Assembly (NCBI RefSeq): GCF_902706605.1
Contig: NZ_CACSLH010000024.1
Location: 1 to 48,201 of the forward strand
From: Enterococcus sp. CSURQ0835
GTDB lineage: Bacteria; Bacillota; Bacilli; Lactobacillales; Enterococcaceae
Length of the DNA stretch: 48,201 nucleotides
Reading direction: 5' to 3'
Below, in pieces: positions 26,571-33,901 of the stretch (its first letter is position 1; each line of letters begins with the position of its first letter). A program made the position numbers and the translations under genes. The notes beneath the pieces were generated by a model. That model saw only the letters and a list, made by a program, of their open reading frames with translations. It did no database searches and was not told where the DNA came from.

Positions 26571-27651
26571 TTATGAAAAATTTGGTTTAAAAGAAGTGAT
26601 CAATGCTTCTGGAAAAATGACGATTTTAGGAGTCTCAAAAGTTTCTCAACATGTATTAGCCGCCCAACGTTTCGGGGGCGAACATTTTTTTGAAATGAGT
26701 GAGCTTTCGTTACAGACCGGTAAATTTTTAGCAGGATTACTTCAAGTCGAAGCTGCCCAGATCGTGGCTTCAGCTTCAGCTGGAATCGCACAATCGGTTG
26801 CGGCATTGATCGGACAAGGTGATCTATATCACGTCTATCATCCTTATACGGAAAAAATCCAACGGCGAGAGATCGTGTTGCCTAAAGGACACAATGTGGA
26901 TTATGGCACACCTGTGGAAGTCATGGTAGCGCAAGGTGGCGGGAAAGTCGTAGAAGCTGGTTATGCTAATATGTGTTCACCCGAACACTTAGCGCTAGCG
27001 ATCACTGAACAAACAGCGGCACTTTTATACATCAAAAGTCATCATACCGTTCAAAAAAGTATGTTGAGTGTCGCCGAGGCAGTTGAAGTAGCTAATCAGC
27101 ATGACTTACCGTTGATCGTGGATGCTGCAGCAGAAGAAGATTTATTCAAATATATTCAAGCTGGTGCGGATCTAGTCATTTATTCAGGGGCTAAAGCAAT
27201 TGAAGGTCCAAGTGCTGGCCTGGTGATCGGTAAAAAAGAATACATCGACTGGCTGCGTTTGCAAAGTAAAGGGATCGGTCGGGCGATGAAGATCGGAAAA
27301 GATAATATTTTAGGTTTTACTCAAGCCGTTGAAGACTATTTGGCTGAAGGCAGTGAGTCTGGCTCTGCGATGAAAAAACGATTAGTTCCATTTGTCGAAG
27401 CGCTCGATCAAATTTCTGGTCTATCCGCAAAAATCGTTCAAGATGGTGCGGGCCGAGAAATTTATCGTGCTAGTGTGACCGTTCAAGGCGCAAAAACGGC
27501 AAAAGAAGTGATCACAGAATTAAAAGCTGAATCCCCCGCGGTTTATACTCGGGAGTACCAAGCGAATAATGGCATCATTGAATTTGATATTCGCTCCGTC
27601 GACACAGCGGAAATGGACCAGATCGTCCAACGATTAAAAGAAATCATGTAA
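26560..27651 (+). CDS. dgaE: DgaE-like PLP-dependent ammonia lyase (SelA-like fold)
   Basis: A 363-residue PLP enzyme of the selenocysteine-synthase-like group. The PLP lysine lies in YSGAKAIEGPSAGLVIG and the cofactor aspartate in LPLIVDAAAEEDL. Family member DgaE removes ammonia from D-glucosaminate-6-phosphate to give 2-keto-3-deoxygluconate-6-phosphate, the substrate of the aldolase encoded next. GGAGG lies eight bases before ATG 26560, inside the end of the amidohydrolase gene. The specific substrate in this operon is not proven and may be a different amino-sugar acid, with or without phosphate. Confidence 0.83.
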   Translation: MTISYEKFGLKEVINASGKMTILGVSKVSQHVLAAQRFGGEHFFEMSELSLQTGKFLAGLLQVEAAQIVASASAGIAQSVAALIGQGDLYHVYHPYTEKIQRREIVLPKGHNVDYGTPVEVMVAQGGGKVVEAGYANMCSPEHLALAITEQTAALLYIKSHHTVQKSMLSVAEAVEVANQHDLPLIVDAAAEEDLFKYIQAGADLVIYSGAKAIEGPSAGLVIGKKEYIDWLRLQSKGIGRAMKIGKDNILGFTQAVEDYLAEGSESGSAMKKRLVPFVEALDQISGLSAKIVQDGAGREIYRASVTVQGAKTAKEVITELKAESPAVYTREYQANNGIIEFDIRSVDTAEMDQIVQRLKEIM

Positions 27652-27665
27652 GGGGAAGTTAAATT

Positions 27666-28427
27666 ATGTCAGTCATTCCAAACTATTACGAAGACCGGGT
27701 TTGTTTAAACGTGTTAGCTAACTCAGTTGAAAATGCCAAAGCGTGTTACGAAGCGGCAGAAGGTCATGTGGTCTTAGGTGTTTTATCCAAAAATTATGCC
27801 ACTGATGAAGCCGCCATCACTGATATGGAAAAATACCAAGCCGCAACGAATAACGCACTATCAGTCGGCTTAGGTGCTGGTGATCCCAATCAAAGCCAGA
27901 TGGTCTCACGGTTATCGGCAAAATTACAACCACAACACGTAAATCAAGTCTTTACCGGTGTGGGAACTTCACGGGCTTTGCTAGGCCAAGGGGACACGGT
28001 GATCAATGGTTTAGTTTCACCAACGGGAAAAGTTGGCTGGGTCAATATTGCCACCGGTCCTTTAAGTTCACAAGCGCCGGCAGCTAGTGTCCCGATCGAA
28101 ACGGCGATCAAAATGTTGCAAGACATGGGGGGCAGCTCCATTAAGTATTTCCCAATGAAAGGGTTAGCTCATAAAGAAGAATTTCAAGCGGTTGCCAAAG
28201 CGTGTGCGGAGTATGATTTTTATCTGGAACCCACTGGTGGGATCGACTTAGAAAATTTTGAGGAAATTTTGCAAATCGCATTAGATGCTGGAGTTAAGAA
28301 AATCCTTCCCCATATCTATAGCTCGATTATTGATCCTGTAACAGGAGATACCCGACCAGAAGACGTAGCGACATTACTTGCGATCGTTAAAAAAATTAGT
28401 CCAGCAAAAGAAAATGTGTTAGTCTAA
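27666..28427 (+). CDS. dgaF: DgaF-like KDGP aldolase (EF_0839 family)
   Basis: A 253-residue aldolase of the class I KDPG type. The Schiff-base lysine is probably in MGGSSIKYFPMKGL (about residue 161), and LEPTGGIDLENFEEIL matches the phosphate-binding end of the barrel. It should split a 2-keto-3-deoxy sugar-acid phosphate into pyruvate and a three-carbon aldehyde phosphate. It is the last gene of the operon, 15 bases after dgaE, and is followed by a strong terminator. Its phosphorylated substrate implies phosphorylation during uptake or by an unlinked kinase, since no kinase gene is in the operon. Confidence 0.85.
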   Translation: MSVIPNYYEDRVCLNVLANSVENAKACYEAAEGHVVLGVLSKNYATDEAAITDMEKYQAATNNALSVGLGAGDPNQSQMVSRLSAKLQPQHVNQVFTGVGTSRALLGQGDTVINGLVSPTGKVGWVNIATGPLSSQAPAASVPIETAIKMLQDMGGSSIKYFPMKGLAHKEEFQAVAKACAEYDFYLEPTGGIDLENFEEILQIALDAGVKKILPHIYSSIIDPVTGDTRPEDVATLLAIVKKISPAKENVLV

Positions 28428-28445
28428 GTGGCGCACATTTGAAAA

Positions 28446-28477
28446 AAAACTCCTAACTAAGTAGTTGGGAGTTTTTG
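28446..28477. terminator. Terminator of the nine-gene operon
   Basis: AAAACTCCTAACTA pairs with TAGTTGGGAGTTTT with one wobble and T/A tracts on both sides, so it can also end the convergent small gene. Confidence 0.85.
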
Positions 28478-28479
28478 AG

Positions 28480-28668
28480 TTATTTGAATCGTTTCGCAAG
28501 ATCGTGACCTTTTTTCTTAAATTCTTCGCCTACCGATTTGCCTAACTCTTTATATTCTTCGCCAACTTTCTTACCTTCTGTACTGTACATGTCGCCTAAT
28601 TCTTTGCCACTGTCTTTTAAAGCATCTGCTTTGTGTTTGAGTTCATTGATCTTGTCTTCAAATGACAT
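28480..28668 (-). CDS. Small charged amphipathic protein (CsbD/YtxH-like composition)
   Basis: A 62-residue, lysine/glutamate-rich helical protein without cysteine or membrane span. It contains an 11-residue-like periodicity (KDSGKELGDMY, TEGKKVGEEYKE, LGKSVGEEFKKKG), which suggests a long amphipathic helix as in stress proteins or LEA-like proteins. ATG 28668 follows AAAGGAG by eight bases on the minus strand; the upstream in-frame GTG overlaps the ribosome site and is rejected. I do not recognise a defined family. It is divergent from the Rrf2 gene. Confidence 0.7.
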   Translation of the reverse strand: MSFEDKINELKHKADALKDSGKELGDMYSTEGKKVGEEYKELGKSVGEEFKKKGHDLAKRFK

Positions 28669-28712
28669 CTTGATCACTCCTTTAATCCAAAATGTGATAG
28701 ACTAAGATTGAA

Positions 28713-28760
28713 ATTGAATCCTTTTTCTATCTATGGATAAAAATACTCCGTGGATTCAAT
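28713..28760. promoter_or_regulatory. Long inverted repeat before the Rrf2 gene
   Basis: ATTGAATCC (28713-28721) and GGATTCAAT (28752-28760) are perfect nine-base arms, 30 bases apart, in the divergent region between the small charged protein and the Rrf2 regulator. A weak promoter TTGAAT (28714-28719), 16 bases, GATAAA overlaps the left arm. The pair may be two half-sites of the Rrf2 protein or a leader hairpin. Confidence 0.45.
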
Positions 28761-28796
28761 TTTGTCAATGATCTTTACTTGGAAAGGAGCCAGATC

Positions 28797-29285
28797 GTGA
28801 AACTAAATAATCCATTCATCCAATCGATTGGTTTGCTAGTGATGTTAGCGGAATTGCCGGCGGGCGTCGCGTTGAAATCATCTGAAGTCAGCCAACAAAT
28901 GAATGTGTCTCATAGTTACTTGTTAAAAGTAGCCAAGAAGTTGAAAGACGCGGGATTGATTGATTCAAATGCTTCAAAAAAAGGTGGCTACACGTTGAAA
29001 AAGCCAATTGATGAAATCAGCTTTTTGACAGTTTTTGAAGCAGTCGAAGGAACGGAACCGTTTACTGCTGGAGTAGATCTAAGTCCAATCCATACGATGT
29101 TCATCAGTGATCAGTTAGTGAAAGCAAAAAGTCAGCTGGTCAATGAGATTTTATCAGAAGCTGAACAGCGCTATCGACAGGCACTGGCGGATCATAAGAT
29201 TTCAGAGATCGTGCCACGTGATAAAGCGGGCCAAGTTTTACAACTCGATTGGAAGTCGATCATCGAAAAAAATCGTTCTTCTTGA
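28797..29285 (+). CDS. Rrf2-family transcriptional regulator
   Basis: A 162-residue winged-helix regulator. The DNA-binding part is ALKSSEVSQQMNVSHSYLLK followed by LKDAGLIDSNASKKGGYTL, the Rrf2 wing. The three cysteines that bind an iron-sulfur cluster in IscR or NsrR are absent; the protein has none. It therefore belongs to the YwnA/CymR-like, non-FeS side of the family, which senses thiols or small molecules. GTG 28797 is preferred: AAAGGAG lies eight bases upstream, while the in-frame TTG at 28779 precedes that ribosome site. The target is unknown; the divergent small protein is one candidate. Confidence 0.85.
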   Translation: MKLNNPFIQSIGLLVMLAELPAGVALKSSEVSQQMNVSHSYLLKVAKKLKDAGLIDSNASKKGGYTLKKPIDEISFLTVFEAVEGTEPFTAGVDLSPIHTMFISDQLVKAKSQLVNEILSEAEQRYRQALADHKISEIVPRDKAGQVLQLDWKSIIEKNRSS

Positions 29286-29378
29286 TATCAGCGTAGAAAA
29301 GATTGGATTGACGAACATTTTTTTCATAGCTAGGTCGTAAATCGCGGATTGCTTATAAATTCGGTAAATACTCAAACT

Positions 29379-29409
29379 AAAAGCAGGATCAAGGTCCGGC
29401 TTTTTTTTG
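29379..29409 (+). terminator. Terminator after the Rrf2 gene
   Basis: AAAAGC-GGA and TCC-GGCTTTT form a short stem with single-base bulges, followed by a run of T. The stretch 29286-29550 otherwise holds only this hairpin and the promoter of the NlpC/P60 gene. Confidence 0.65.
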
Positions 29410-29478
29410 TCTATAGGATAGGGTTAGACATCATTTCGTTATGAATCAGAAATATTTAAGAAATATATTGAAATGTTA

Positions 29479-29507
29479 TTGTAATATTATAGAAACATTT
29501 GTATAAT
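29479..29507 (+). promoter_or_regulatory. Promoter of the NlpC/P60-like gene
   Basis: TTGTAA (29479-29484), a 17-base spacer and TATAAT (29502-29507) form a near-consensus sigma-A promoter 44 bases before the start codon. The surrounding DNA is very AT-rich. Confidence 0.65.
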
Positions 29508-29550
29508 AACAGAGTAGTAAAAATTGAAATCGAAAACGAGGGTATGGAAG

Positions 29551-30627
29551 ATGATGGATTTAAAAAAAGTCGCATTTGGAAGTTTGGTGGTCGCAAGTCT
29601 ATTTTTTGCAGGTGGTGAATTAGCACAAGCTGAAACGCAAACAGGGACACAACAAGTTTTAGTTAGCGAACAAGAAAAAGCGTTAGCAGCTGGCTACACT
29701 ACGGAACAATTTCAAGCAATCATGAATCAGCCAACATTAGTTAGTGAAGAAGCTGCTCCAGCTTCGACGGCTCAGGAGCGGATTCGTCCCCGCTCGTCAA
29801 GCGCAGATGATAAACGAAATGCGGTCGTAGCTGAAGCGTTGAAACAAAAAGGTATACCATTTGCTTGGGGTGGTAATACACCAGCAACGGGTTTTGATAG
29901 TTCTGGTTTGATCCAATATGTTTATAAAACTGCTGTACAGATCAATTTACCACGTTCAACTGTTTTGCAGGAAAAAGAAGGGGAAGAAGTCAGTTTATCA
30001 GCTTTAAAACCAGGTGATCTACTTTTTTATGGAAACCGTGGTCAGACATATAGTGTGACGATTTATATTGGTAACGGTCAGATGGTTTATTCACCAGAGC
30101 CAGGAGATGTAGTGAAAGTGACGGGGATGCAATATTGGAAACCTTCTTTTGCTCGTCGAATGATCAAAGATACTGCTGATCCAGGCACGACTCCAGGAGA
30201 AGAAGAACCTGAAGTTAGTAACGCCGTGTATCGTATTTACAATCCTAATGGTGGGAATCACCATTTTACGTTGAGTAAAGCCGAAGCAGACAACTTGATC
30301 CGTTTAGGGTGGCGCAATGAAGGGATTGGCTGGATCACGCCGACATCGGGCGACTCAGTTTACCGCGTGTATAATCCTAATAATGGTCGTCATCACTACA
30401 CCGTTAGTGCAGGTGAAAAGGATAGTTTAGTGAAAGTCGGTTGGGAATTTGAAGGAATCGGCTGGCTGTCAGGCGGAACGGTTCCCGTTTACCGCGTCTA
30501 CAATCCGTATGCTCCGGCTACAGAAGATAGCCATCATTATACTACTAGCAAAGGTGAGCGCGATAGCTTGGTAAAAGTTGGCTGGCGCAATGAAGGGATC
30601 GGTTGGTACGCCGAAAAAGCAAATTAA
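29551..30627 (+). CDS. Secreted NlpC/P60-fold protein with three DUF5648 repeats; catalytic residues lost
   Basis: A 358-residue exported protein. A signal peptide (residues 1 to about 27: KK, then VAFGSLVVASLFFAGG, cleavage near AQA-ET) leads to an NlpC/P60 domain (about 85-205) and three repeats of about 43 residues (226 to the end), each of the type YRVYNPNNGRHHYT...GIGW (DUF5648). The fold is clear from FAWGGNTPATGFDSSGL and IYIGNGQMVYSPEPGD, but the catalytic Cys of FDCSG is Ser117. The catalytic His before VGIYIG is Ser168 and the third polar His is Tyr180. It is therefore probably a non-enzymatic wall- or glycan-binding protein. ATG 29551 follows GAGGG; the upstream TTG has no ribosome site. 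Confidence 0.85.
   Translation: MMDLKKVAFGSLVVASLFFAGGELAQAETQTGTQQVLVSEQEKALAAGYTTEQFQAIMNQPTLVSEEAAPASTAQERIRPRSSSADDKRNAVVAEALKQKGIPFAWGGNTPATGFDSSGLIQYVYKTAVQINLPRSTVLQEKEGEEVSLSALKPGDLLFYGNRGQTYSVTIYIGNGQMVYSPEPGDVVKVTGMQYWKPSFARRMIKDTADPGTTPGEEEPEVSNAVYRIYNPNGGNHHFTLSKAEADNLIRLGWRNEGIGWITPTSGDSVYRVYNPNNGRHHYTVSAGEKDSLVKVGWEFEGIGWLSGGTVPVYRVYNPYAPATEDSHHYTTSKGERDSLVKVGWRNEGIGWYAEKAN
30226..30612 (+). repeat. Three tandem DUF5648 repeats (coding)
   Basis: Three in-frame units start at about 30226, 30358 and 30484. Each encodes VYRxYNP, an HH(F/Y)T motif, a charged helix and a WxxEGIGW ending. The second and third share DSLVKVGW exactly. The third has a five-residue insert after YNP. Confidence 0.85.
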
Positions 30628-30639
30628 TTTTATAACAGG

Positions 30640-30685
30640 AAAAACAAAGCAAAAAGTTGGTTAGTCGACTTTTTGCTTTGTTTTT
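30640..30685 (+). terminator. Terminator after the NlpC/P60-like gene
   Basis: AAACAAAGCAAAAAGT pairs perfectly with ACTTTTTGCTTTGTTT around a ten-base loop, followed by T residues. Confidence 0.88.
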
Positions 30686-30714
30686 TCGTTATTGAAAATT
30701 GGTTTAAGAGTTGC

Positions 30715-30757
30715 TTGCTAGTTTGGCTAGTAGTAGTATAAGACTTGCGGTATATAC
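30715..30757 (+). promoter_or_regulatory. Promoter and operator of the alf-2-like operon
   Basis: TTGCTA (30715-30720), 16 bases, TATAAG (30737-30742) is a plausible promoter. The palindrome GTATATAC at 30750-30757 lies around the expected transcript start. The same octamer occurs twice before the asparaginase gene (32858-32865, 32872-32879), so it is probably the site of the GntR regulator encoded here. Confidence 0.6.
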
Positions 30758-30783
30758 TATTAAAAATCAGGTGAGGTGACAAG

Positions 30784-31509
30784 ATGGAAACAAAAAAAAA
30801 TACCAAAGCAAAGTTTGAGCAAGTCGCTGAGGAAATTGAGCAACGGATTCAAGCTGGAATTTATGTCAGTGCTCAAAAATTACCTTCTGAATATGATTTA
30901 GCTAAAGAATTTGATTGCAGTCGACTAACGGTGCGAAAAGCGATCGATGCATTGATCCAAAAAAATGTTCTCGTCAAACGTCCAGGCAAGGGAAGTTATG
31001 TGATGTCTAAAATCCAAAGTGGACGTGCCGGTTTGCAAGGCTTTAGTGAAGTTGCTAAAGCACAAGGCAAGACGAGTAAAACGGAAGTGATCTCATTTAA
31101 AAAATTAACTGAACCAAGTGAAAAAATCTATTCTATTTTAGCTCTAGAAACTAAACAGCCAATTTATGAATTAGTTCGGCGACGTTTATTGGAAGATGAA
31201 CCGATGACAGTAGAAAAAATTTACTTAAGTGAAATGTACGTGGCGGATTTATCCATTAAAGATTTTGAAGGTTCGCTGTTTGACTTGATTGAACGAAAAA
31301 ATGAAATCGCTTATTCACATCAAGAAGTCGAAGCGATTTTAGTCGAGCCAGAACTAGCTGAGCTGTTGAAGGTGCCAATTGGTAGTCCTTTATTTCGCGT
31401 TCATTCAGTGACTTATGCGATTGACGCAACACCGATCTTATATGATGTTTCCTATTATCGCGCTGATCGTTACACTTTTAAAAATACGTTGACTCGTTAT
31501 GCTCATTAG
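30784..31509 (+). CDS. alfR2: GntR/HutC-family regulator (AlfR2-like)
   Basis: A 241-residue repressor. The N-terminal winged helix covers about residues 8-75 (KLPSEYDLAKEFDCSRLTVR and the wing RPGKGSYVM). A UTRA ligand domain fills about 95-238 (VRRRLLEDEPMTVEKIYLSE). Its position at the head of a peptidase, asparaginase, ROK kinase, MFS, fucosidase set matches AlfR2 of the Lacticaseibacillus casei alf-2 cluster, which responds to fucosyl-GlcNAc-Asn. It probably binds the GTATATAC palindromes in front of itself and of the asparaginase gene. Confidence 0.82.
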   Translation: METKKNTKAKFEQVAEEIEQRIQAGIYVSAQKLPSEYDLAKEFDCSRLTVRKAIDALIQKNVLVKRPGKGSYVMSKIQSGRAGLQGFSEVAKAQGKTSKTEVISFKKLTEPSEKIYSILALETKQPIYELVRRRLLEDEPMTVEKIYLSEMYVADLSIKDFEGSLFDLIERKNEIAYSHQEVEAILVEPELAELLKVPIGSPLFRVHSVTYAIDATPILYDVSYYRADRYTFKNTLTRYAH

Positions 31510-31520
31510 GAGGACAAAAC

Positions 31521-32810
31521 ATGAATCTAACTCAGTTGATCGAGACCAATAAAGCCGAATTTTATCAAGCGTTAGCAAAAGTGATGGCGGTCAAAAGTGT
31601 CAAAGGTCCCAAAGCCTCTCAAGCACCATTTGGGATAGGGCCAAAAGAAGCCTTGTTGACAGTTCTTGAAATTGCTAAAAGTTATGGCTTTGAAACTAAA
31701 ATGATCGCAGATGCAGTCGGCTATGCGCAACTTGGTCAAGGGTCAGAGTATATCGGTGTCGTCGGGCATTTAGATGTAGTAGCAGCTAGAGGTAAATGGA
31801 CTTACCCGCCATTTCAGTTGACAAATAAAAATGGTACCTTTTATGGTCGAGGGATTTTGGATAATAAGGGTCCCATCATGGCTTGCTTGTTTGCATTAAA
31901 GTTATTGAAGGAACAACACTTACCATTGAAACGCCCCATCAGAATTATTTTTGGAACGGATGAAGAAAGCGGAAGTCATGACCTACCACTGTATTTAAAA
32001 CAAGAAGCTCCACCTTTGTTTGGTTTTACACCTGATTGCAAATACCCAGTCGTCTATGGTGAGCGAGGCATTGTCCACTATGCTATTACGATGCCATTTT
32101 CTCAAACACAACTACAGCGGCTCGGTGAAATTATCGGGGATCAAGCTAGCGATCATGTACCAGATCTATTACGGACGACTGTAGATGAAAAAGTAATCGA
32201 GGTAGCAGGAAAACGCGCACCATCTAATGCGCCGGAATTAGGAATCAATGCTATATCGCTTCTAGCGAATAGGTTAGGTTCGCTTTTGCCAGAGCAGTTA
32301 GGTGAATATTTTAGTTGGTTAGCAGATATGTTTGACGAACAACACCATGGTCAACGTTTAGGCCTTGACTTTTCAGATGAAGAAAGCGGTCGCTTGCTGT
32401 TGACGCCTTACCGATTAGTCAAAGAGTCTAATGGGATAACAGTTAAGCTAGCTATTCGGTATCCGATCTCAGTAAATGAAGAACAGCTTACCACCACTAT
32501 CAAGAAAAATTGGTTGCCAAATAGTCAGCTTCAAGTGACTCGCCGGTTAAAAAGTAGTTACTTTCCTAAAACTGATGCGCATGTCAAACAGCTGACGACT
32601 GTTTATGAACAAGTGATGGGTGGGGTAGCTGAACCGGTTACAACAACGGGTGCGACGTATGCGCGGTTTATGCCAAATCTCGTTGCTTTTGGTCCATCGT
32701 TTCCGGGACAAAAAGGGATCGCTCATAAAGAAGATGAATTTATGACGGAAGTAGATCTGTTGAAAAACTTAGAAATTTATTTGCGAGCACTGACTGTACT
32801 AGCGTGTTAA
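31521..32810 (+). CDS. pepV: M20-family dipeptidase (PepV-like)
   Basis: A 429-residue zinc peptidase. Metal-site motifs are GVVGHLDVVAA (about residue 78), FYGRGILDNKGPIMA (about 110), FGTDEESGSHDLP (about 148) and HKEDEFM near the end, the usual M20 five-ligand pattern. PepV-type enzymes release amino acids from dipeptides in the cytoplasm. Here it follows the regulator by 11 bases with AGGAGG upstream, and it has the same place as pepV in the L. casei alf-2 cluster, where it may trim glycosylated dipeptides. In that organism it was not needed for growth on the glyco-amino acid. Confidence 0.85.
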   Translation: MNLTQLIETNKAEFYQALAKVMAVKSVKGPKASQAPFGIGPKEALLTVLEIAKSYGFETKMIADAVGYAQLGQGSEYIGVVGHLDVVAARGKWTYPPFQLTNKNGTFYGRGILDNKGPIMACLFALKLLKEQHLPLKRPIRIIFGTDEESGSHDLPLYLKQEAPPLFGFTPDCKYPVVYGERGIVHYAITMPFSQTQLQRLGEIIGDQASDHVPDLLRTTVDEKVIEVAGKRAPSNAPELGINAISLLANRLGSLLPEQLGEYFSWLADMFDEQHHGQRLGLDFSDEESGRLLLTPYRLVKESNGITVKLAIRYPISVNEEQLTTTIKKNWLPNSQLQVTRRLKSSYFPKTDAHVKQLTTVYEQVMGGVAEPVTTTGATYARFMPNLVAFGPSFPGQKGIAHKEDEFMTEVDLLKNLEIYLRALTVLAC

Positions 32811-32857
32811 ATACAATCCTCCAGTTTGGGGGATTTTTTTTAGAAATTTCGTTTAAG

Positions 32858-32915
32858 GTATATACAATATAGTATATACTAGGTATAATGAACTCATCAA
32901 ATGAAAGCGTTATCG
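32858..32915 (+). promoter_or_regulatory. Internal promoter with two operators and a cre site
   Basis: GTATATAC occurs at 32858-32865 and 32872-32879, the second within a ten-base palindrome AGTATATACT. A promoter TATACA (32861-32866), 17 bases, TATAAT (32884-32889) is covered by both copies. TGAAAGCGTTATCG at 32902-32915 fits the CcpA cre consensus at 13 of 14 positions, placed just after the expected transcript start. The layout predicts repression by the GntR regulator and by CcpA. Confidence 0.7.
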
Positions 32916-32928
32916 AAAGGAGAATAAT

Positions 32929-33882
32929 ATGACTTGGGGAGCAATTGCAACTTGGCGAATGGCCCACGATGGCGTAACGGAAGCGTTGCGGTTATTGGAA
33001 AATCAAGGGACAGCAGGTGATGCGGTAGAGACATTGATCAAAACAGTAGAAGACTATCCTTACTATAAATCAGTCGGTTATGGTGGATTGCCAAATGCTG
33101 AAGGAATTTTGGAGATGGATGCCGCATACATGGATGGTGATACATTTAAGATCGGTGCGGTGGCAGGAATCACAGATGTCAAAAATCCAATCGCAGTTGC
33201 TCGAAAACTAAGCGATGAAAAGTTCAATAGTTTTCGAATCGGAGAAGGTGCGGTCAAGTATGCGATGTTAAACGGTTTTGAGCGAACGAATATGTTGACG
33301 GAACGGGCCTATAAGATTTGGGAAAAACGGTTGCGAGAGATCCACGAACATCAATTAAATCCATATGATGGTCACGATACAGTTGGCGCAATCACATTAG
33401 ATCAGACAGGTTCAATGACTGCTGGGACTTCAAGCTCTGGTTTATTCATGAAAAAACCTGGTCGAGTGGGAGACTCACCACTATCTGGATCTGGCTTTTA
33501 CGTTGACAGTGAGATCGGCGGAGCAGCTGCGACTGGCTTAGGAGAAGATTTGATGAAGGGTTGCTTGTCTTATGAGATCGTTCGGCTGATGGGAGAAGGT
33601 TTGACACCGCAAGCAGCTTGTGATCAAGCCGTTTATCAGTTTCATGATAAGTTGACGAAACGGTATGGCAAAGCGGGAGCGTTTTCGTTGATCGCACTAG
33701 CTAAAAATGGCGAGTGGGGTGTTGCGACCAATGTGGAATTTACATTTAGTGTTGGAAATGAAACGTTAAGTCCACAAATTTTCATCGCGCAACCAGGAAA
33801 AAATCAGACAACAACGATCGAACCGATCACCGAAGATTGGTTGGTAGCTTATGAAAAACGGATCAAGGCGCCGATCGACTAA
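32929..33882 (+). CDS. asnA2: N4-(beta-N-acetylglucosaminyl)-L-asparaginase (AsnA2-like)
   Basis: A 317-residue Ntn-hydrolase of the glycosylasparaginase family. The self-cleavage site and nucleophile are visible in YDGHDTVGAITLDQ: cleavage before Thr151 makes that Thr the N-terminal nucleophile. Further family motifs are MTAGTSSSGLFMKKPGRVGD and SGSGFYVDSEIGGAAATGLG. It splits the GlcNAc-Asn bond to give aspartate and a GlcNAc amine that becomes GlcNAc. No signal peptide is present (N-terminus MTWGAIATWRMAHDG), so it acts inside the cell. It is the first gene after an internal, regulated promoter, with AAAGGAG at the start. Confidence 0.9.
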   Translation: MTWGAIATWRMAHDGVTEALRLLENQGTAGDAVETLIKTVEDYPYYKSVGYGGLPNAEGILEMDAAYMDGDTFKIGAVAGITDVKNPIAVARKLSDEKFNSFRIGEGAVKYAMLNGFERTNMLTERAYKIWEKRLREIHEHQLNPYDGHDTVGAITLDQTGSMTAGTSSSGLFMKKPGRVGDSPLSGSGFYVDSEIGGAAATGLGEDLMKGCLSYEIVRLMGEGLTPQAACDQAVYQFHDKLTKRYGKAGAFSLIALAKNGEWGVATNVEFTFSVGNETLSPQIFIAQPGKNQTTTIEPITEDWLVAYEKRIKAPID

Positions 33883-33901
33883 TGATGGGGGAAAAAGTGA
33901 G

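Noticed and set aside
30226-30612. Repeats that could be mistaken for a CRISPR or tandem array
   Set aside because: The units are coding, in frame and of unequal DNA sequence; they are protein repeats of the DUF5648 type.
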